A DNA stretch of 64,000 bases, taken from assembly GCA_026002995.1 (NCBI GenBank), contig BPGK01000001.1, positions 2,481,988 through 2,545,987 of the forward strand. Direction: 5' to 3'. The notes beneath the pieces were generated by a model that was not told the DNA's origin, did not search any database, and was given only the letters and a program-made list of their open reading frames with translations. Source of the DNA: Gaiellaceae bacterium. Lineage in GTDB: Bacteria; Actinomycetota; Thermoleophilia; Gaiellales; Gaiellaceae. The position numbers were made by a program, and so were the translations under genes. Position 1 is the first letter of the stretch; the number at the start of each line of letters is the position of its first letter. This document shows, piece by piece, positions 62,460 to 64,000 of this stretch.

Positions 62460-64000
62460 GTGTCCGTGGTCATCGCGTCCGCGCTCCGCAAGGAGCTCTC
62501 CGGCGAGCCGCTCTTCGACGGCGTCTCGTTTACCGTCCGCCGTCGCGACCGACTCTCGCTCGCGGGCGCGAACGGCGCCGGCAAGACGACGCTGCTGCGG
62601 GCGATCGCGGGCGAGACCCCGCTCCATGGCGGCACGCTCGCGCTCGCGAAAGACACCCGTATCGCTCTGCACGACCAGCGTCCTCCCCTCGACGTCGATG
62701 TCACGCTGTACGCGTACGTCCTCTCCGGCGCTCGGGACGTGCTCGAGGCCGAGCGCGTCCTCCGCTCCCTCGAGCAGGCGATGGCGCATGGGGCCCACGA
62801 CGAGGCGACGCTCCGGCGCTACGCCGAGGCCCAAGCGAGGCTCGAGCACGCAGGCGGGTGGGCGTGGCGGGAGCGCGCGGCGGCGACCGTACGCGGCCTG
62901 GGCTTCGTCGACGACGACCTCGGCCGCCCGCTTCGCACCTTCTCCGGGGGAGAGCTGACGCGCGCCTCGCTCGCGCGCGCTCTCGCCGGCGATCCCGACC
63001 TCCTGCTGCTCGACGAGCCGACGAATCACCTCGACTTCGACAGCCTCGAGTGGCTCGAGAGCGAGCTCGAGTCGCTCGACGCGGCCGTGATCCTCGTCGC
63101 CCACGACCGCTGGTTCCTGGAAGCCGTGACGACGGCGGTGCTCGAGCTCGCACCCGGCGGCGCGCACTTCTTCGCCGGCCCCTGGCACGAGTGGCGGCGC
63201 GAGAAGGAGGCCCGAGCCGCAGCGGCCGGGAAGAGCGCGGAGCGCGTCTCCGCGGACATCGCTCGACTCGAGCGCTTCGTGGAGCGGTTCCGCTACAAGC
63301 GCTCGAAGGCGAAGCAGGCGCAGGCGAAGCTCACCCAGATTGGCCGGCTGGAAAGAGAGCGAGCCGCCGCTCGGAGGGAGCTCGAGTCGCTGACGACGAG
63401 GCGGCGCTCGCTGGCATTCGACTTCCTCCGGCCCGCACGGAGCGGCCGCATCGTGCTCGAGATCGACAAGCTCACGCTCTCGGCGGGCAGCAGACCGCTC
63501 CTCGAGGATGCGAGCATGGTGCTCGAGCGGGGGGAGAAGGTCGGGCTCTTCGGCCCGAACGGCGCCGGCAAGACGACGCTCCTGGCCGCGATCGCCGGCC
63601 GACATCCCGTCGAGCGCGGCTCGATTCGACTCGGCCACGGCGTCGAGCTCGGGCTCTTCTCCCAGCACGCGCTCGAGCTTCCCGAGCACGGAACCGCGCT
63701 CGAGGCCACGCTGCATGCGACGGGGCTGAGCCGACCGCAGGCGCAGGCGCTGCTCGGCCGCTTCCTCTTCTCGGGACGAGAGATGCACGAGCGGCCCGTG
63801 CGCGCGCTCTCGGGTGGAGAGCGCCGCCGCCTCGCGCTCGCGCTCCTCGTCGCCTCCGGGGCGAACCTCCTCCTGCTCGACGAGCCGACGAACCACCTCG
63901 ACGTCGAGAGTCGCGAGGCGCTCGAGGCCGCGCTCGAGGCGTTCCCGGGCACCGTGCTCCTCGTCTCGCACGACCGGGCGCTGCTCGACGCCGTCCCGAC
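62460..64000 (+). CDS. ABC-F family ATPase (cut by window end)
   Basis: At least 513 aa, two ABC domains with no membrane part. First: [64 protein letters not shown]. Second: [69 protein letters not shown], ending at the window edge. The linker ([19 protein letters not shown]) is typical of ABC-F proteins, which act on ribosomes. GTG at 62460 assumed; a second GTG lies 6 nt downstream. The C-terminus is missing. Confidence 0.9.
   Translation, partial: MSVVIASALRKELSGEPLFDGVSFTVRRRDRLSLAGANGAGKTTLLRAIAGETPLHGGTLALAKDTRIALHDQRPPLDVDVTLYAYVLSGARDVLEAERVLRSLEQAMAHGAHDEATLRRYAEAQARLEHAGGWAWRERAAATVRGLGFVDDDLGRPLRTFSGGELTRASLARALAGDPDLLLLDEPTNHLDFDSLEWLESELESLDAAVILVAHDRWFLEAVTTAVLELAPGGAHFFAGPWHEWRREKEARAAAAGKSAERVSADIARLERFVERFRYKRSKAKQAQAKLTQIGRLERERAAARRELESLTTRRRSLAFDFLRPARSGRIVLEIDKLTLSAGSRPLLEDASMVLERGEKVGLFGPNGAGKTTLLAAIAGRHPVERGSIRLGHGVELGLFSQHALELPEHGTALEATLHATGLSRPQAQALLGRFLFSGREMHERPVRALSGGERRRLALALLVASGANLLLLDEPTNHLDVESREALEAALEAFPGTVLLVSHDRALLDAVP

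Noticed and set aside
62193-63971. Long minus-strand open frame opposite the ABC-F gene
   Set aside because: The plus-strand ABC-F motifs are unmistakable; the reverse frame is compositional.

Overview
This is 64 kb of very GC-rich, gene-dense chromosome. GTG starts are common and many neighbouring genes overlap by 4 nt (stop/start 'GTGA' or 'ATGA'). GC content, a DtxR-type regulator, a maltokinase-like kinase, coxB/coxA/ctaB, an actinobacterial-style HPF-sigma fusion and an aeRF1-type release-factor-like gene suggest an Actinomycetota genome. The class Thermoleophilia (Gaiellales-like) is my best guess, but that is inference from gene content and not a database match. I see no phage, no transposase gene and no CRISPR array.

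Layout. 1-4362: a manganese/zinc/iron-type ABC importer (two permeases, ATPase, binding lipoprotein; minus strand) divergent from its likely DtxR-family regulator. 4363-4656: a compound intergenic repeat region. 4657-9396: monothiol glutaredoxin-BolA pair, a LiaF-like protein, and an aconitase reading frame with a large N-terminal extension. 9451-11594: NCS1 nucleobase permease plus PfkB kinase. 11678-14235: a ribosome hibernation factor fused to sigma-factor-like regions, followed by an aeRF1-like gene whose frame is broken. 14287-16009: small KhtT-like regulator and CPA2 cation/proton antiporter. 16100-20459: proteostasis block (ClpC-type ATPase, membrane-anchored serine protease, rhomboid protease). 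20476-24035: PhzF, SixA, ABC-2 exporter, membrane zinc peptidase. 24116-29853: polyamine ABC importer and a family-1 glycosyltransferase. 30048-33416: maltokinase-like kinase, SIS-domain sugar-phosphate protein, polysaccharide deacetylase. 33461-37795: phosphoribosyltransferase, Lon-family protease coupled to a primary-type sigma-70 factor, tRNA-Arg(CCU). 37998-42884: citrate synthase, two SDR enzymes, CDP-alcohol phosphotransferase, pterin dehydratase, universal stress protein. 42958-45016: HMG-CoA lyase and fumarylacetoacetase, convergent. 45144-51385: a GAF-GGDEF-GAF-GAF-HD-GYP protein, small membrane protein, ECF sigma factor with built-in zinc anti-sigma domain, and a drug-type ABC-2 exporter. 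51427-55688: cytochrome c oxidase genes including a 38-codon membrane ORF. 55698-57604: repeats and a large secreted protein. 57733-61528: inositol-phosphatase-family enzyme, transaldolase, transketolase. 61529-64000: a collagen-like secreted protein and an ABC-F ATPase cut by the window edge.

How it fits together. Much is central metabolism and housekeeping: TCA cycle (aconitase, citrate synthase), pentose phosphate pathway, aerobic respiration, iron-sulfur handling, leucine and tyrosine catabolism, protein quality control. The least ordinary parts are the HPF-sigma / release-factor pair (11.7-14.2 kb), the aconitase with its N-terminal extension, the Lon-sigma-70 overlap, the ECF sigma factor fused to its zinc domain, the amino-sugar-like block at 30-33 kb, and several families of intergenic palindromic repeats.
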